Shown here one piece after another: positions 46,564 through 57,893 of a stretch of DNA of 64,000 nt (positions within the stretch are counted from its first letter, which is position 1; each line of letters begins with the position of its first letter). This DNA is from Pyrenula massariospora (taxonomy: Eukaryota; Ascomycota; Eurotiomycetes; Pyrenulales; Pyrenulaceae), in assembly GCA_021030905.1 (NCBI GenBank), contig JAGFMI010000022.1, forward strand, positions 62,001 to 126,000, read 5' to 3'. Made by a program: the position numbers and the translations under genes. The notes beneath the pieces are model-generated. The model saw only the letters and a program-made list of their open reading frames with translations. It did not search any database and was not told where the DNA came from.

Positions 46564-49500
46564 ATGGAAGTGACGAAGAAAAAGCAGCAAACGCTGTCAA
46601 ATTTCTTCAAGAAGCCTATTGGTGGAGTACAATGTTCTCGAAGCCCTGACCAGAAACTTCCTCGCACGCCTGACCAAGATGACCTTGACACTCCTCCCAG
46701 AAAAAGGCAGCGAAAATCCGAAGAAAAAGAGGAACGGTGCCCAGCTACACCAACAGAAAAGCCGAAACTTGTTGCAATAGATCCTAATGGTCAACGCAAG
46801 AACGCACGGACTGCTCAGTATCTTTTCTCATCTTCACCGTTGCAAGAAAACGCCAGAGAGGAGCCTCTAGATGTCGATGCCAAACGAAGGAAAGAGCAGC
46901 TGCATGCTAAGTTTGTGAAGAGGCTCGGGAAACCAGATAGCATCGCCGAGATCAAACGTCGCAATCACACACTTGTAGAAAATGGGGAAGATGAGCACTC
47001 TGGGGAGGGCTCGGGATCAGAAGGCGTTGCAGATGAACCAAAACCCGCTACTAACGCTCGCAAAAGTGCGACGAACAGGAAAAGCGCGAGCAAGCTTACG
47101 CCTATGGAGATTCAAGTTCTCGAAATTAAGAGAAAGCACATGGATACCATTCTCGTAGTTGAGGTGGGCTACAAATTCAGATTCTTTGGGGAAGATGCTC
47201 GGATCGCTGCCAAAGAGTTGAGCATCGTTTGCATACCGGGAAAGTTCAGATATGACGAGCATCCGTCAGAAGCACACTTGGACCGATTTGCTTCCGCTAG
47301 CATCCCGGTCCATCGATTACATGTTCACGTCAAGCGCTTAGTGGCTGCAGGGCACAAAGTTGGTGTTGTCAGACAGCTTGAGACAGCCGCACTCAAAGCT
47401 GCGGGTGATAATCGTAACGCTCCGTTCGTACGGAAGCTCACAAATTTATACACTAAAGGCACATACATCGACGACGTCGAGGGTGTTGAACAACCTGGAT
47501 CTTCCCCCTCAATCGCTGATTCATCCACAACAGGCTTCTTACTGTGTTTGACAGAAACGAACGCAAAAGGTTGGGGTGACGATGAAAAGGTTAGAGTAGG
47601 AATTGTTGCTGTGCAGCCAGCTACAGGGGACATTGTTTACGACGATTTTGAGGACGGCTTCATGAGGAGCGAAGTGGAAACCCGGCTCTTACATTTGGCT
47701 CCTTGTGAGCTTCTCATCATCGGTCAAGTCTCAAAAGCCACAGACAAGTTGATCCAACACCTCTCTGGGAGCAAGAGGAATGTATTTGGCGACAAGCTTC
47801 GCGTCGAGAGAAAAGAGAAGCCGAAGACCATAGCTGCACAGTCCCATATTCACATATCCTCCTTTTATGCCGACATGATCAAAGCTGCCCAAGCAGAGAG
47901 TGATTTTCATGCTCATAGCTTACTCGAAAAGGTTCTCAACCTACCGGAAAACGTCATTATTTGCCTCTCTTCCATGATCAACCATATGCAAGAGTACAGC
48001 CTGCAGCATGTCTTCGACCTTACTAACTACTTCCAGCCATTTTCGGCCAGGTCGCATATGCTGCTAAACGCCAACACGCTCTCAAGTCTAGAGATTTATC
48101 AGAACCAGACAGATCACACCGTGAAAGGTAGCCTTTTTTGGACCTTGGATCGGACACAGACTCGCTTTGGTCAGAGGCTACTTCGGAAATGGGTCGGTCG
48201 GCCTTTGCTTGACAAAGCGAGGCTAGAAGAACGAGTTGAGGCGGTAGAGGAATTGCTCGATGAGGAGCGAGCAGGGCTGACAGAGCGGATCAAAAAAGTG
48301 CTTTCGAGATGCAAAACGGATTTGGAGAAAACGCTAATTAGGATCTATTATGGCAAATGCAATCGCCCTGAATTGCTGAACGTACTTCAGGCTCTACAAG
48401 AGATCTCTACAGAGTTCTCAACTATTACAGCAACGAATTCTGGTTTCAAGTCAAATTTGATTACGTCTGCTCTGAGTTCTCTGCCGTCCATCTTGACCCT
48501 GGTAACTAGCCATCTCGACAAGATCAATCTTTACGCAGCGAAAGGTGATGATAAGTATGCTTTCTTCACATCAGACTCTGAAACTGAGGACATCACTGAT
48601 CACAAACTTGGAATTGCATCTGTTGAGCAAAGCCTGGATGATTACCGTCAAACGGCAGCTGAAAAGCTCGGGCGCAGGACACCAGTCAATTATGCAACTG
48701 TTGCAGGCATCGACTTTCTGATTGAGATTGAAAATTCTTCAACAACAATCAGGAGAGTTCCAGCGTCTTGGGTCAAAGTCTCTGGCACAAAGAAACTATC
48801 GCGTTTCCATCCTCCTGAAGTTGTTAACCTAATTCGAGAACGAGACCAACACAAGGAATCTTTGGCCGCAGCATGTGACGTGGCATTTTCCAATCTACTT
48901 GCTGAAATTGCTCAGTCATACTCGATACTACGGGACAGCGTGCAATCACTTGCTGTCCTGGACTGTCTAATGGCGCTTGCATCAGTGGCAAGCCAGCCCA
49001 GTTACGTGAAACCCTCTTTCGTTACTGAGACAAAATTGGAGATTAGAGGTGCTCGTCATCCGATGATAGAACAAATCCTAGTTGACTCCTACGTTCCAAA
49101 TGATACCAATCTCTCCATGTCCGGAACCCGAGCAGTTCTTCTTACGGGACCTAACATGGGAGGTAAATCAAGTTACGTTCGATCGGTCGCTCTAGTCTCA
49201 ATTATGGCACAGATTGGCTCTTTCGTGCCTGCCGAATCCGCCACGTTAGGCCTTCTCGATTCAATATTCACACGTATGGGTGCTGAAGACAACATGGTGA
49301 AAGGAGAGAGCACTTTCATGGTTGAACTTGGTGAGACGAGCGAAATCCTACGAGCGGCTGGCGAACGATCTTTGGTGATACTTGATGAACTAGGGCGAGG
49401 CACGAGCACGCATGATGGGGTCGCTATTGCGGAGGCAGTCTTAGATTACGTTGTGAGCGAGCATAGGGGGTTGTGTGCCTTCATAACGCACTACCAAAGC

Positions 49501-49863
49501 CTAGCAAGGATGGCTGAGAGATTCGAAGGCGCCTCGTTAAGAAACCTTCACATGAAGTTCCATGAGGAGATCCTCAAGGTCGAAGCTGGGAAACCTGTCG
49601 ACTCAAGGATCACATTCCTGTACGAAGTTGGCGAAGGAACGGCCCATCGCTCATACGGGTTGAACGTGGCCAGACTCGCCAATGTTCCTGAGAACGTGAT
49701 AGAGGTTGCAGCGGACAAGAGTGCCGAGATGGAAACGCAAATGCGAGGCAAGAGTGTCCGAGGGTTGATTGGCATGTTGGATCAGCGGACAGAGAGTGGT
49801 ATGAACGAAGACCAAGAAGCTAAATGGCTAGAGAATTTGGTAGAGGGAATCGGGCAGCTATAG
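46564..49863 (+). CDS. MSH3: DNA mismatch repair protein MSH3
   Basis: Single exon, 1099 residues, longer than the yeast protein (1018). The N-terminus has a PCNA-binding PIP box QTLSNFF at residues 9-15, then a disordered basic region. The mismatch-binding MutS domain starts near residue 180 ([30 protein letters not shown]). Lever and clamp domains follow. The ATPase has Walker [18 protein letters not shown] near residue 860, [18 protein letters not shown], Walker [17 protein letters not shown], and the dimer helix [20 protein letters not shown]. With MSH2 it forms MutSbeta, which recognises insertion-deletion loops. MSH3 rather than MSH6 is indicated by the [10 protein letters not shown] region and the lack of the MSH6 Phe-X-Glu wedge. 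Confidence 0.97.
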   Translation: MEVTKKKQQTLSNFFKKPIGGVQCSRSPDQKLPRTPDQDDLDTPPRKRQRKSEEKEERCPATPTEKPKLVAIDPNGQRKNARTAQYLFSSSPLQENAREEPLDVDAKRRKEQLHAKFVKRLGKPDSIAEIKRRNHTLVENGEDEHSGEGSGSEGVADEPKPATNARKSATNRKSASKLTPMEIQVLEIKRKHMDTILVVEVGYKFRFFGEDARIAAKELSIVCIPGKFRYDEHPSEAHLDRFASASIPVHRLHVHVKRLVAAGHKVGVVRQLETAALKAAGDNRNAPFVRKLTNLYTKGTYIDDVEGVEQPGSSPSIADSSTTGFLLCLTETNAKGWGDDEKVRVGIVAVQPATGDIVYDDFEDGFMRSEVETRLLHLAPCELLIIGQVSKATDKLIQHLSGSKRNVFGDKLRVERKEKPKTIAAQSHIHISSFYADMIKAAQAESDFHAHSLLEKVLNLPENVIICLSSMINHMQEYSLQHVFDLTNYFQPFSARSHMLLNANTLSSLEIYQNQTDHTVKGSLFWTLDRTQTRFGQRLLRKWVGRPLLDKARLEERVEAVEELLDEERAGLTERIKKVLSRCKTDLEKTLIRIYYGKCNRPELLNVLQALQEISTEFSTITATNSGFKSNLITSALSSLPSILTLVTSHLDKINLYAAKGDDKYAFFTSDSETEDITDHKLGIASVEQSLDDYRQTAAEKLGRRTPVNYATVAGIDFLIEIENSSTTIRRVPASWVKVSGTKKLSRFHPPEVVNLIRERDQHKESLAAACDVAFSNLLAEIAQSYSILRDSVQSLAVLDCLMALASVASQPSYVKPSFVTETKLEIRGARHPMIEQILVDSYVPNDTNLSMSGTRAVLLTGPNMGGKSSYVRSVALVSIMAQIGSFVPAESATLGLLDSIFTRMGAEDNMVKGESTFMVELGETSEILRAAGERSLVILDELGRGTSTHDGVAIAEAVLDYVVSEHRGLCAFITHYQSLARMAERFEGASLRNLHMKFHEEILKVEAGKPVDSRITFLYEVGEGTAHRSYGLNVARLANVPENVIEVAADKSAEMETQMRGKSVRGLIGMLDQRTESGMNEDQEAKWLENLVEGIGQL

Positions 49864-50313
49864 AGCTTCGTTGAGTTCCTGAATGCTGTAGCAAAGCTAT
49901 ACATAATTCGTGAAAATTACCAACATAGCGTACCCTATAGAATCCATTAAAGTCTGTCCCGAGGAACCTGTTCGACCTCCAGTGGTAATTCTAAATGTGG
50001 TTTAACCTCAGCGTCATTTTAGGTTGAGCAGAATTAGGTCGCATTATTTCACTTAACTATTCGAACCGAGTGGACGACATACCTTGATCATTCCTTTCCT
50101 TCTACTGACATTACCAAAATCGTTTTCACTGACCTTATCTACGGATTGCCAAGTGCCAGAAACCTTCAATTACTGCTGATATTAACTTCCCGATCATGCC
50201 GGCCGACAGTGGAAACCGACCCCAGATGTATCGCAGTTGACCATGATGGCTCAGCTAGTGATGTTCAGTGAGCCTTGCAAATGTATCGCAAGCGACCAAG
50301 ATAATGTGCATGC
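49864..50313. other. intergenic, no gene supported
   Basis: 450 bases between MSH3 and the TDT transporter, both on the same strand. Nothing specific was seen. Confidence 0.5.
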
Positions 50314-51552
50314 ATGACCAAGCTCGTTCCTAACGATTCGAAGAATTTTAGTGGACATCCGCTTCCGGAGAGAATGGACAGCTCAAGTTCCCATCACGCC
50401 AACGGCATGCCGGACGTTGAGAAAGAAGCAGGGCAACCCTCGCCCTTGAGAACGGCTTCATCTCTACCAAAGTCCAGAATCAATCACTTCACGTGGGCGT
50501 GGTACTGCTCGACCATGGCGACGGGTGGCATAGCTTTACTCCTCTCCTCCCAACCGTATACATTCCGGGGCTTAATCACTATTGGAACCATTGTCTACAT
50601 CTTCAACCTAGCTCTCTTCACTTGCATTACAGCCGCCATCACAACACGCTTCTTCCGCCGAAAAGGCTCCCTGGGGCGCTCCCTTCGCCATCCCACCGAG
50701 TCGCTCTTCTTCCCCACCTTCTGGCTCTCCCTCGCAACCATCATCTCCGGCATGGAGAAATATGGCGTCCCGTCCACCGGCGCCTGGCTGCCCGTCGTGA
50801 TCCGCGTCCTCTTCTGGATGTACGTCGCCTGCACCTTCCTCGTCGCCGTCCTGCAGTACTGCTACCTCTTCACGGCCAAGAACCACACCATCAACGACAT
50901 GACCCCCTCATGGATCCTTCCTGCTTTCCCTATCATGCTGACGGGAACGCTGGCGAGCGTTTCCGCCGGCCACCAGCCGTATTGGTCGGCGCTCCCGATC
51001 ATCGTGGCCGGGGTCTCTTTCCAGGGCTTGGGCATGACGGTGTCCATTCTCATGTACGCGAATTACGTCTCGCGGCTCATGCAGTACGGGCTTCCGTCCC
51101 CGAATGTCCGGCCCGGGATGTTCATTGCGGTGGGACCTCCGTCCTTCACCGCGCTGGCGTTTATCGGGATCGCAAGGGCGGTGCCGAGGGATGTGAGCCC
51201 GTTTGGCGATCCGGCGATTGCGTACGAAGCGATCAATGTGGTCGCGGCCTTCAACGCGGTGCTTTTGTGGTCTGTGAGTTTTTGGTTCTTCAGCATCTCG
51301 CTCGTGAGTGTGCTGGCGGGGGTGAGGCAGATGAGCTTCCATCTGACGTGGTGGGCGATGGTGTTTCCTAATGTTGGGTTTACGATTGCGACAATCGAGA
51401 TTGGGGAGGTCTTCCAGAGTGATGGGGTGAAGGGGGTTGGGTCCGGGATGACGGTGCTACTTGTGGTGATGTATTTGTTTGTGCTTGTGCATAATGTAAT
51501 GGCTGTTGCGAGGAAGGAAATTGTTTTCGCAGGGAGAGATGAGGATGCCTGA
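50314..51552 (+). CDS. TDT-family C4-dicarboxylate/malate transporter (Mae1-like)
   Basis: Single exon, 412 residues. A polar N-terminus of about 55 residues leads to SRINHFTWAWYCSTMATGGI, the entry to span 1 typical of the TehA/Mae1 (SLAC1-fold) family. Ten hydrophobic spans follow, among them FWLSLATIISGMEKYG, WILPAFPIMLTGTLASVSAG, PGMFIAVGPPSFTALAFIG, and FHLTWWAMVFPNVGFTIATI. The family conserves the GPP and PxG-like turns lining the anion pore. It is likely a plasma-membrane proton-coupled malate/dicarboxylate or sulfite-type anion carrier; the substrate is not readable from sequence. The codon third positions are strongly G/C in the middle of the gene, unlike neighbours. A second Met at 50374 is an alternative start. 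Confidence 0.88.
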   Translation: MTKLVPNDSKNFSGHPLPERMDSSSSHHANGMPDVEKEAGQPSPLRTASSLPKSRINHFTWAWYCSTMATGGIALLLSSQPYTFRGLITIGTIVYIFNLALFTCITAAITTRFFRRKGSLGRSLRHPTESLFFPTFWLSLATIISGMEKYGVPSTGAWLPVVIRVLFWMYVACTFLVAVLQYCYLFTAKNHTINDMTPSWILPAFPIMLTGTLASVSAGHQPYWSALPIIVAGVSFQGLGMTVSILMYANYVSRLMQYGLPSPNVRPGMFIAVGPPSFTALAFIGIARAVPRDVSPFGDPAIAYEAINVVAAFNAVLLWSVSFWFFSISLVSVLAGVRQMSFHLTWWAMVFPNVGFTIATIEIGEVFQSDGVKGVGSGMTVLLVVMYLFVLVHNVMAVARKEIVFAGRDEDA

Positions 51553-51788
51553 GGGGCTTGGTAGAGACTAGGTTTTTGTTATTGTGCTGCATACACATGG
51601 TAGATAGTAGACCTAATGATACATAGGACTTAGGGCTCTTGGACGCTCGTTGCGGTTCAAGGATTAATTGAAACCCGTGGTTATAAGTAGTTTCAAGTTT
51701 TGTTCATATATACTTCTGATATAGTCAAAGCTATGTACAAGAAGTTCCTTCGCAGTCCTAACACGAACCCATCGAGTATCCTCATACC
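51553..51788. other. convergent 3' region
   Basis: Short gap between the TDT and GH131 stops. Nothing specific was seen. Confidence 0.5.
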
Positions 51789-53001
51789 TCACAAGCACTG
51801 CGAATAATAAGGATTTAGAACCGTGCAAGTAGACCCTACACGAATATGTCAGTTTCTTCAAGTCTATAGTAGAGCACGAGGCTAACGCTTACCGGAAGCA
51901 CACGTCCCTGAGCCCGTCCAGCCCTGTCCACCACACTGCCCATACTTCGCAATCGACCCTCCACTTGCAGCGCTGGTCGTCACCGGCGCGGCACTTGTAG
52001 TTGTCTGGAGCGTTGTCTTCACGCTCGTCGTCGACGTTGACGCCGGTTTGCTCGTGCTCACAGCTGTGGTCGTGCTCCCGCTTCCACTCCCACCAGCAGC
52101 GCCGCCAGGTCCGGAGACGGAAGTCGTCAAGGAGCCGGACTCGATGTACACGCCGCTGTAGTACCAGTCCTCGACATCGGGGGAGGTCAGCGAGGAGCTC
52201 ATGGGCAGGCGGAGGACGCCCAAGTGCCAGTCTGCGCCGTTGGAGGAGGTGGAGACGCTGACTGGGCCGGCGGTCTTTACGAGGGGGTCGGAGCCGGTGC
52301 TGTGGTAGAAGGTTACGGTGTTGCCGGAAAAGTCCTGTAACTAGGTTAGATTGCCCAGGGAGATGCGAAGATGATGGAAACGTACGATTCCGTAGGCGAT
52401 GTTGTGCCATACGTCCGCGTCCCAGGTCGTAGACCAGTAGCTGACTTGGTTGACCATCCACCGTAGGTTGGTGTCTGAGGAGCCTTGCTCGCTGCTCAGA
52501 AGACCGTATTTCATCTCGGTGAAATGCGATTCAAAGAAATTGACTTGGTGCTCTAATGCCGAACTCGGTGGGTTCGTCCCCGTCCGCTTCATGCTGAAAT
52601 GGTAGTAAACTAGGCCTTGGTTGATGGGGGCGGTGGTTTGGGGGATGAGTTCGGTGCGGCGCATATTCTGTCCATTCCAGTACGAAGTGCTATCGATTGT
52701 AATTTTGACGCCTTGTTTCGACGATGTATCGGCGGGGTTCTTGTAGCTGGAGGCAAGGTCGACGTATTCAGTGACGGCGCCGCTGCCATGGATATAGTAT
52801 TGGTATGGGCCAACCTCGCTCGACCACGACCCTGGCGAAGTCGTAAGGATAACATCAAGATCAGAATGGTCTTTGTCACATACATTTGTTAAGGTCAGTG
52901 CTGGATGTCAGGTCATTGAAGCGGCCATCCCAAAGGACAGTGCCCGCCAGGGTAGAACCAACGAGACTGGTGGCCGCAAGTATGAGTTTTGCCACGCCCA
53001 T
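51789..53001 (-). CDS. secreted GH131 beta-glucanase with C-terminal CBM1
   Basis: Exons 52884-53001, 52386-52831, 51893-52334 and 51789-51835 give 350 residues. A signal peptide (MGVAKLILAATSLVGSTLAG) is followed by the GH131 core: TVLWDGRFNDLTSSTDLNKW, VGPYQYYIHGSGAVTEYVDL, STSYWNGQNMRRTELIPQTT, QVNFFESHFTEMKYGLLSSE, and DWHLGVLRLPMSSSL. A Ser/Thr-rich linker leads to a cellulose-binding CBM1 module (YGQCGGQGWTGSGTCASG, then STCTVLNPYYSQCL) with its four Cys and aromatic binding face. GH131 enzymes cut beta-1,3/1,6/1,4-glucans. All three introns are GT-AG; the last splits the CBM1 in the Gly codon after CAS (phase 1). It begins the plant-wall cluster. Confidence 0.94.
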
Positions 53002-54189
53002 CGTGATGAACCGGAAGACAAGAAGGAGGAGAGAAACAATTAGGACTTGAATATCAAGGCAAAAAGGATTGGAAACGCGAACTTCACCGCATATGAAGGC
53101 ACGACACTACAGGTCGTTCTCTTCAGCTTTTACATTGCCTACCTTGCTTTTGAGCCTCTTGGAGCATGTCCGTTTCAGCGGTAAATCTTGGCGGCCCTGC
53201 TTTCCGCATTTTTCTGATCTACCTCGTTTGGATATGATTGCGGACACCAAATCCGGCAGGCAACCCTCATAGAGGCTGTGCGGTCGAGAGCAGACCAAGT
53301 GAGGCCGGTGTGGATAAGCTCATATGGGGTCACAGGCAAGTCGGCCGTTTCAAAGGACGGGCTGCATGGATGGCGCAATAATCTGGAATGAAGAGCAATT
53401 ATTGGAGCAAGGGCATCTGCAAGATTTCCGTACCTGAAGATCGTCCACCTCTAGGAGTTCGCGCGGAAGAAAGCGAAAAAAAGCCCTGGACGGAACTCTG
53501 ACAGCGATAGCTTTGTAATGACAACAGTGGATGACATCCAGTGGCCGGGGTTCGCAATTTACGGCAAAATCAACCTTGGCAACAACTATGCAACGTCGAC
53601 CAGATAGATTCAATATTATGCCGTCTCCGGAAATGTGTTTGAGAGACCCTGGGCAGCAGTTGTATCGAGTGTCCGCATGGGTTGGCTCTTGCACCTCCAA
53701 CGCACCAGATCATACCTTCCTACGCCTACCTCTTCTAAAGGAACGCAGGGAAATCGAAGCATTCCGGAGTAAGCCCACTGAATAATGTATTTTCAGCTGG
53801 CAGTATGATGTTGGACATGTTTGACAAATCTTGATCCATGTTTACCGCGTCTGGCGGCCTCCCGGCCCGCACATCAGTTGTTATTCTCTCTCAATTATCT
53901 CTTCACGCTTACCGGAACTTTGCCGTTGGCTCTTACCGATTCGCTCTAAGAGACTATTTGGCGTTATGGGTCTGGATCAAGCTTTCTGTACAACCCTACA
54001 AATTGCCTATTTCGGGAATACGGAACCAAATATTGTATTTACTCCTGACGGCAAACAAGTAATGTCCGTCTCTCACAGTACGCCTTTCTGAAACCCTATT
54101 TCAATCAAGTCTTTTCTGTTCCCTCCATCTTTCAACGACCTTGTTCCTCTTCCTCTTCCCCTGGTCTCTCTCTGCCATCCGGACTCAGC
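53002..54189. promoter_or_regulatory. divergent upstream region of GH131 and AA9-1
   Basis: About 1.2 kb between divergent secreted-enzyme genes; it must hold both promoters. The stretch before the AA9 start is CT-rich (54120-54175). No gene is supported. Confidence 0.5.
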
Positions 54190-54911
54190 ATGAAGGTCTC
54201 CGCCACCCTTGCTGCGCTCACAGCGCTCGCTACCCAAACCTCAGCTCATTGTGAATATATCCGGAAAAGCCGTTTTCTCCCAATTTGCTGACTGTAGATC
54301 TAGACATTTTTGAGTATCTCAACAGTTACGCCCAATATCAGTACATCAGACAAAACACCAATTACAATTCCCCAGTTACCGACCTCACGAGCAATGACCT
54401 GAGGTGTAATGTCGGTGGCGAAACCAGTGGTAGTACCCAGACAACCAGCATCGCAGCCGGTAGTGCGGTCAAGTTCACAGCAGACGTAGCAGTCTACCAT
54501 CAAGGTCCAGTCTCATTCTATATGTCGAAAGCTCCATCAACAGCAGCATCGTACGACGGGTCCGGGGCATGGTTTAAGATCAAGGATATCGGTCCTACCT
54601 TCGATGCTTCTGGGACTGCGACCTGGGACTTGGAGCAGTCTTACTCCGTCACTATTCCAAAGTCACTGCCTAATGGTGACTACTTGCTTCGCATACAGCA
54701 GTTGGCCATTCACAACCCGTACCCTGCTGGTATCCCGCAGTTCTATATCTCGTGTTCTCAGATTACCGTCACTGGAGGAGGCAGTGGCTCGCCGTCGCCG
54801 ACTGTCAAAATTCCAGGATTTATCACTGGAAAGGAGCCAGGTTACACCGTGAATATCTACAACAATTTCCACAACTACACGGTGCCGGGGCCAGCGGTCT
54901 GGTCGGGGTAG
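54190..54911 (+). CDS. AA9 lytic polysaccharide monooxygenase 1
   Basis: Exons 54190-54250 and 54298-54911, 224 residues. A signal peptide [19 protein letters not shown] ends just before His, so the mature protein starts with the copper-binding His1 (HYLDIFEYL). The intron splits the codon right after this His. Further AA9 hallmarks: [20 protein letters not shown], the second Cu His in [13 protein letters not shown], the [20 protein letters not shown] segment with Gln and the axial Tyr, and the C-terminal YTVPGPAVW. It is a single-domain enzyme without CBM. It should oxidise cellulose or hemicellulose with electrons supplied by the CDH two genes downstream. Confidence 0.95.
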
Positions 54912-55790
54912 ATGGACCTGGATCTGGACTTGGTCAGATACGATGGAGTCAAACGTGACTAGCAAAAGATAGGGTTCGAAGATGGGGTTTAGTTCAATTA
55001 CGGATTCAATCTCGAATCTCTCTGGATTATATTCTAGCGCATAGCATTGTATATAAGTCCAGATCTTGTCCTATGTGTTCAGTCTGAGCAAGAGAGGCAT
55101 AATTAGCAGTCTGCACCCCTGGCGTGCCTTGGGTGATATTTCTTGGCAAACCTGTGCCTAGCGTTCCCCACATTGACCTGCGCTGTCAAGGCTTTGGACA
55201 GCAGACTTCTTCACAACAAAAAGGAAGACTGAGAAGCTGACTTGCTCACACTCTGACTTGTCGCCAAGATTCAGGGAAGTTCATGGGAACTTGGGTCTCT
55301 TTCTTCTGACCTTTCATGCTCTCCATCTCGGCCTTCAAAACGTGGTTTGGTAATTTTCCTTTTGTTTTGAAGCAAATAATAGCAGTTTCAGGCACACGCG
55401 ATAAGATCTAGACGCTGACAGGGCAAGAATGCACCCAACAAGTGCAGCCATTCTCAAAAGGGCGCGGGGCGGTCATTTGCCGCCAGTCTGTTGAGGTGTA
55501 AAGCATTGGCAATCTTCATCACTCCGCGACAACCTCAATTTTCCGTCAATCGCCAAGGTGGGTCCTATATTACAGCTGCGAGCTAGCCTGTTTATACACT
55601 CTGTACTATCGGATCTCCGGGAGCTGGGATCGGGCTGGAGTTCGCTCACGGTTATTTCGAGCGTTTCAACAAGAGACAGTACAAATATGCTTGTAAGGTC
55701 CGGCAGTTCTAAGAGATGTAGCCCCTACAGCCATAAGCCTCTCCCTCTTCCGCTCTCCTCTGCTACTATTGTTGCCGTTAGACGTCCATC
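54912..55790. promoter_or_regulatory. upstream region of AA9-2
   Basis: 879 bases between two co-oriented LPMO genes. CT-rich sequence precedes the second start (55740-55785). No gene is supported. Confidence 0.45.
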
Positions 55791-56651
55791 ATGAAATCTC
55801 TTGCTCTTGTTCTTGCTGTTGCTGTGCAAGGCGTCTTTTCGCACACAATCTTCACTCAGCTGAACGGGAACCCTGTTAGCTACGCGATCAGAGACCCTAG
55901 CTATGATGGACCGATCACAGATGTGACATCGAACGACATTGCGTGTAACGGGGGGCCAAACCCGACGACTCCGTCGTCAGCGAAGATCACCGTGGCAGCT
56001 GGCTCGCAGGCAAAGCTGACTTGGAGGCACACCCTCACTAGCGATGCCTCGGACGTCATTGACTCATCCCACAAAGGTCCAGTCATGGCATACATGAAGA
56101 AAGTCAGCAATGCAGTGACAGATGTTGGGTATGGCTCTGGATGGTTTAAAATTGCTTCGGACGGCTTCAGCAACAATGCTTGGGGGGTTGACCGCCTGGT
56201 GATTGCCCCAGCTCCAGGGGACCTGAACCTTTTCTGACAGGCTCGATCCAGATTGCCAATCAGGGAGTGCAGACTGTCACGATTCCATCATGTCTTGCCC
56301 CAGGCGATTACCTGCTCCGTGGCGAGCTCATTGCCCTGCATGGTGCAGGCTCTCAAGGGGGTGCTCAATTCTATGTATGTTACCATTGTTGATCTCCGGG
56401 AGAAGAGAAGCTAACTCTGGCTCAGATGGAATGTGCGCAGATCACGGTCACGGGAGGCTCAGGAGCGAAGAGCCCTGCCACCGTCAGCTTGCCGGGCGCC
56501 TACAAGGCCACAGACCCAGGAATCCTCATCAACATCTATTACCCAACAGTCACCTCATACACGGTATGTGATGAAGAGTAAAATCTTTTCCGCAATATGG
56601 AAGACTAATAGTCAATTCTAGCCTCCTGGACCAGCTGTCTTCTCGTGTTAG
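55791..56651 (+). CDS. AA9 lytic polysaccharide monooxygenase 2
   Basis: Exons 55791-56198, 56252-56374, 56426-56563 and 56622-56651 give 232 residues. The signal peptide [17 protein letters not shown] leaves His1 at the mature start (HTIFTQLNG). Hallmarks are [20 protein letters not shown], the copper His in [25 protein letters not shown], and [18 protein letters not shown] (formed by the 56199-56251 intron). [20 protein letters not shown] and [15 protein letters not shown] carry the second-sphere His and Gln and the axial Tyr. It ends PPGPAVFSC. The acceptor CCAG at 56251 was chosen because it alone gives this family-typical join. It diverges from the first LPMO, so the pair probably differ in substrate or regioselectivity. 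Confidence 0.94.
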
Positions 56652-57893
56652 ATGAAGGGCGACAACGAGAATTCGATAGCAGCACTTTGGAGTTCTGAGC
56701 GACGGCACTGGTGGCTGGTAACTTTAGAGATTGAACACGGTTAAATCAGAGGTTCCATTCTGCAAAGCCCGTCTGGTAACATTAGTGCACTTCTATCCAA
56801 CAGACGCCAGGAACGAATCAACTGCTGTAGAAGTTCTGACCTTGTCCTTGTGGACCAGGATGCTAGATATGCGGCGGCAGCGTGATCGAGGTGTCATGAC
56901 ACATTCTCAGCCCTTTCCATACGATGCCGAGTTGTCTAGATAGTAGAGCGCTACCCTTCCCACCATTCTGATGCGTTCGTAGTTGACTTTGATAGTGACC
57001 CCCTCATTTGAAATGACCCTTATCGATAGCCCCGGATCAACCGGACCGAAGCGAGTCTCCAGCAATCCGCCCATTCGTGGGTTCACGGCGCCAAATGAAA
57101 TGACGGTCTGACACCGGCGACCACTATATGACCCGGTCCTGCAAATTAACTTCACTTACTAGTTCCCTCTATTGTTGTTTCTCCGAAACATCTCTCGTTC
57201 AGCAACCGACAGTCGAATGGTAGACATGGGCTGTATTGGCGCGGGATGGATTCTCCACTGCAACTAGACATTTCCCGAGCTTTGCCTGTCTTTCCGCTGA
57301 TTTGTTTCCGTGTGTCTCGTTGGCTAATTGCCATGAACATACCTGGAGGTTTTTCTATCTCCGCCCTATCGTTACAGGATCACCAATTATACCAAGTTTT
57401 AAGCCTTTCAGACCTGGCCGCGGGCGCCTAGACCCACATCTCGAAGCCTATCCGTGATCTCGAGATACGATTTTGCCAGAGATGCCGCTATGGAAAGCAA
57501 CCGCTTACTGCTCGCCTGTCATGCTGGACTCGTCCGCCCCTCCTACCGATACATATCCAATAGCACCTAGATCTAGCTCTGGTATCCGCCTTACGAGGTT
57601 CCGCCGGACCGTATACTCTACCCTGTGTTCTGTCTAGAATTTCTATTCCTTTTCCGGGAGCATTCATCCACGCGTACATTCATTTCATACCTCGGGTTCG
57701 AGTGCTAGTATCGCCTTTGCTTTCTTTGTCGGCAAATTTCCGCCGTTTCCTGTTCCAGTGTTCCCCATCTGTGGGTCTTTCGCGTTCTTTTTTAATAGGG
57801 TTCTCTTCCCTGTTTCTTTCTTGGCTTTTCCTGCAGCCTCTCAATACCATCTGCGCACAGTTCAACAAGTTCTGTCCATCAGCCACTAGAACG
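56652..57893. promoter_or_regulatory. upstream region of CDH
   Basis: 1.24 kb. A GGCTAA at 57322-57327 matches the XlnR/Xyr1 core and lies about 570 bases before the CDH start; one short match proves little. A strong CT-rich tract (57711-57840) precedes the start. No gene is supported. Confidence 0.4.

Noticed and set aside
50908-51342. Long antisense frame over the TDT transporter
   Set aside because: It mirrors the G/C-rich third positions of the real gene, and its Arg/His-rich product has no motif.
51889-52461. 190-codon minus-strand frame overlapping GH131
   Set aside because: A frame shadow of the GH131 exons; the true frame carries the GH131 and CBM1 motifs.
57685-57702. GGTTCGAGT-like tRNA B-box
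   Set aside because: No A-box at the right distance and no cloverleaf could be drawn.
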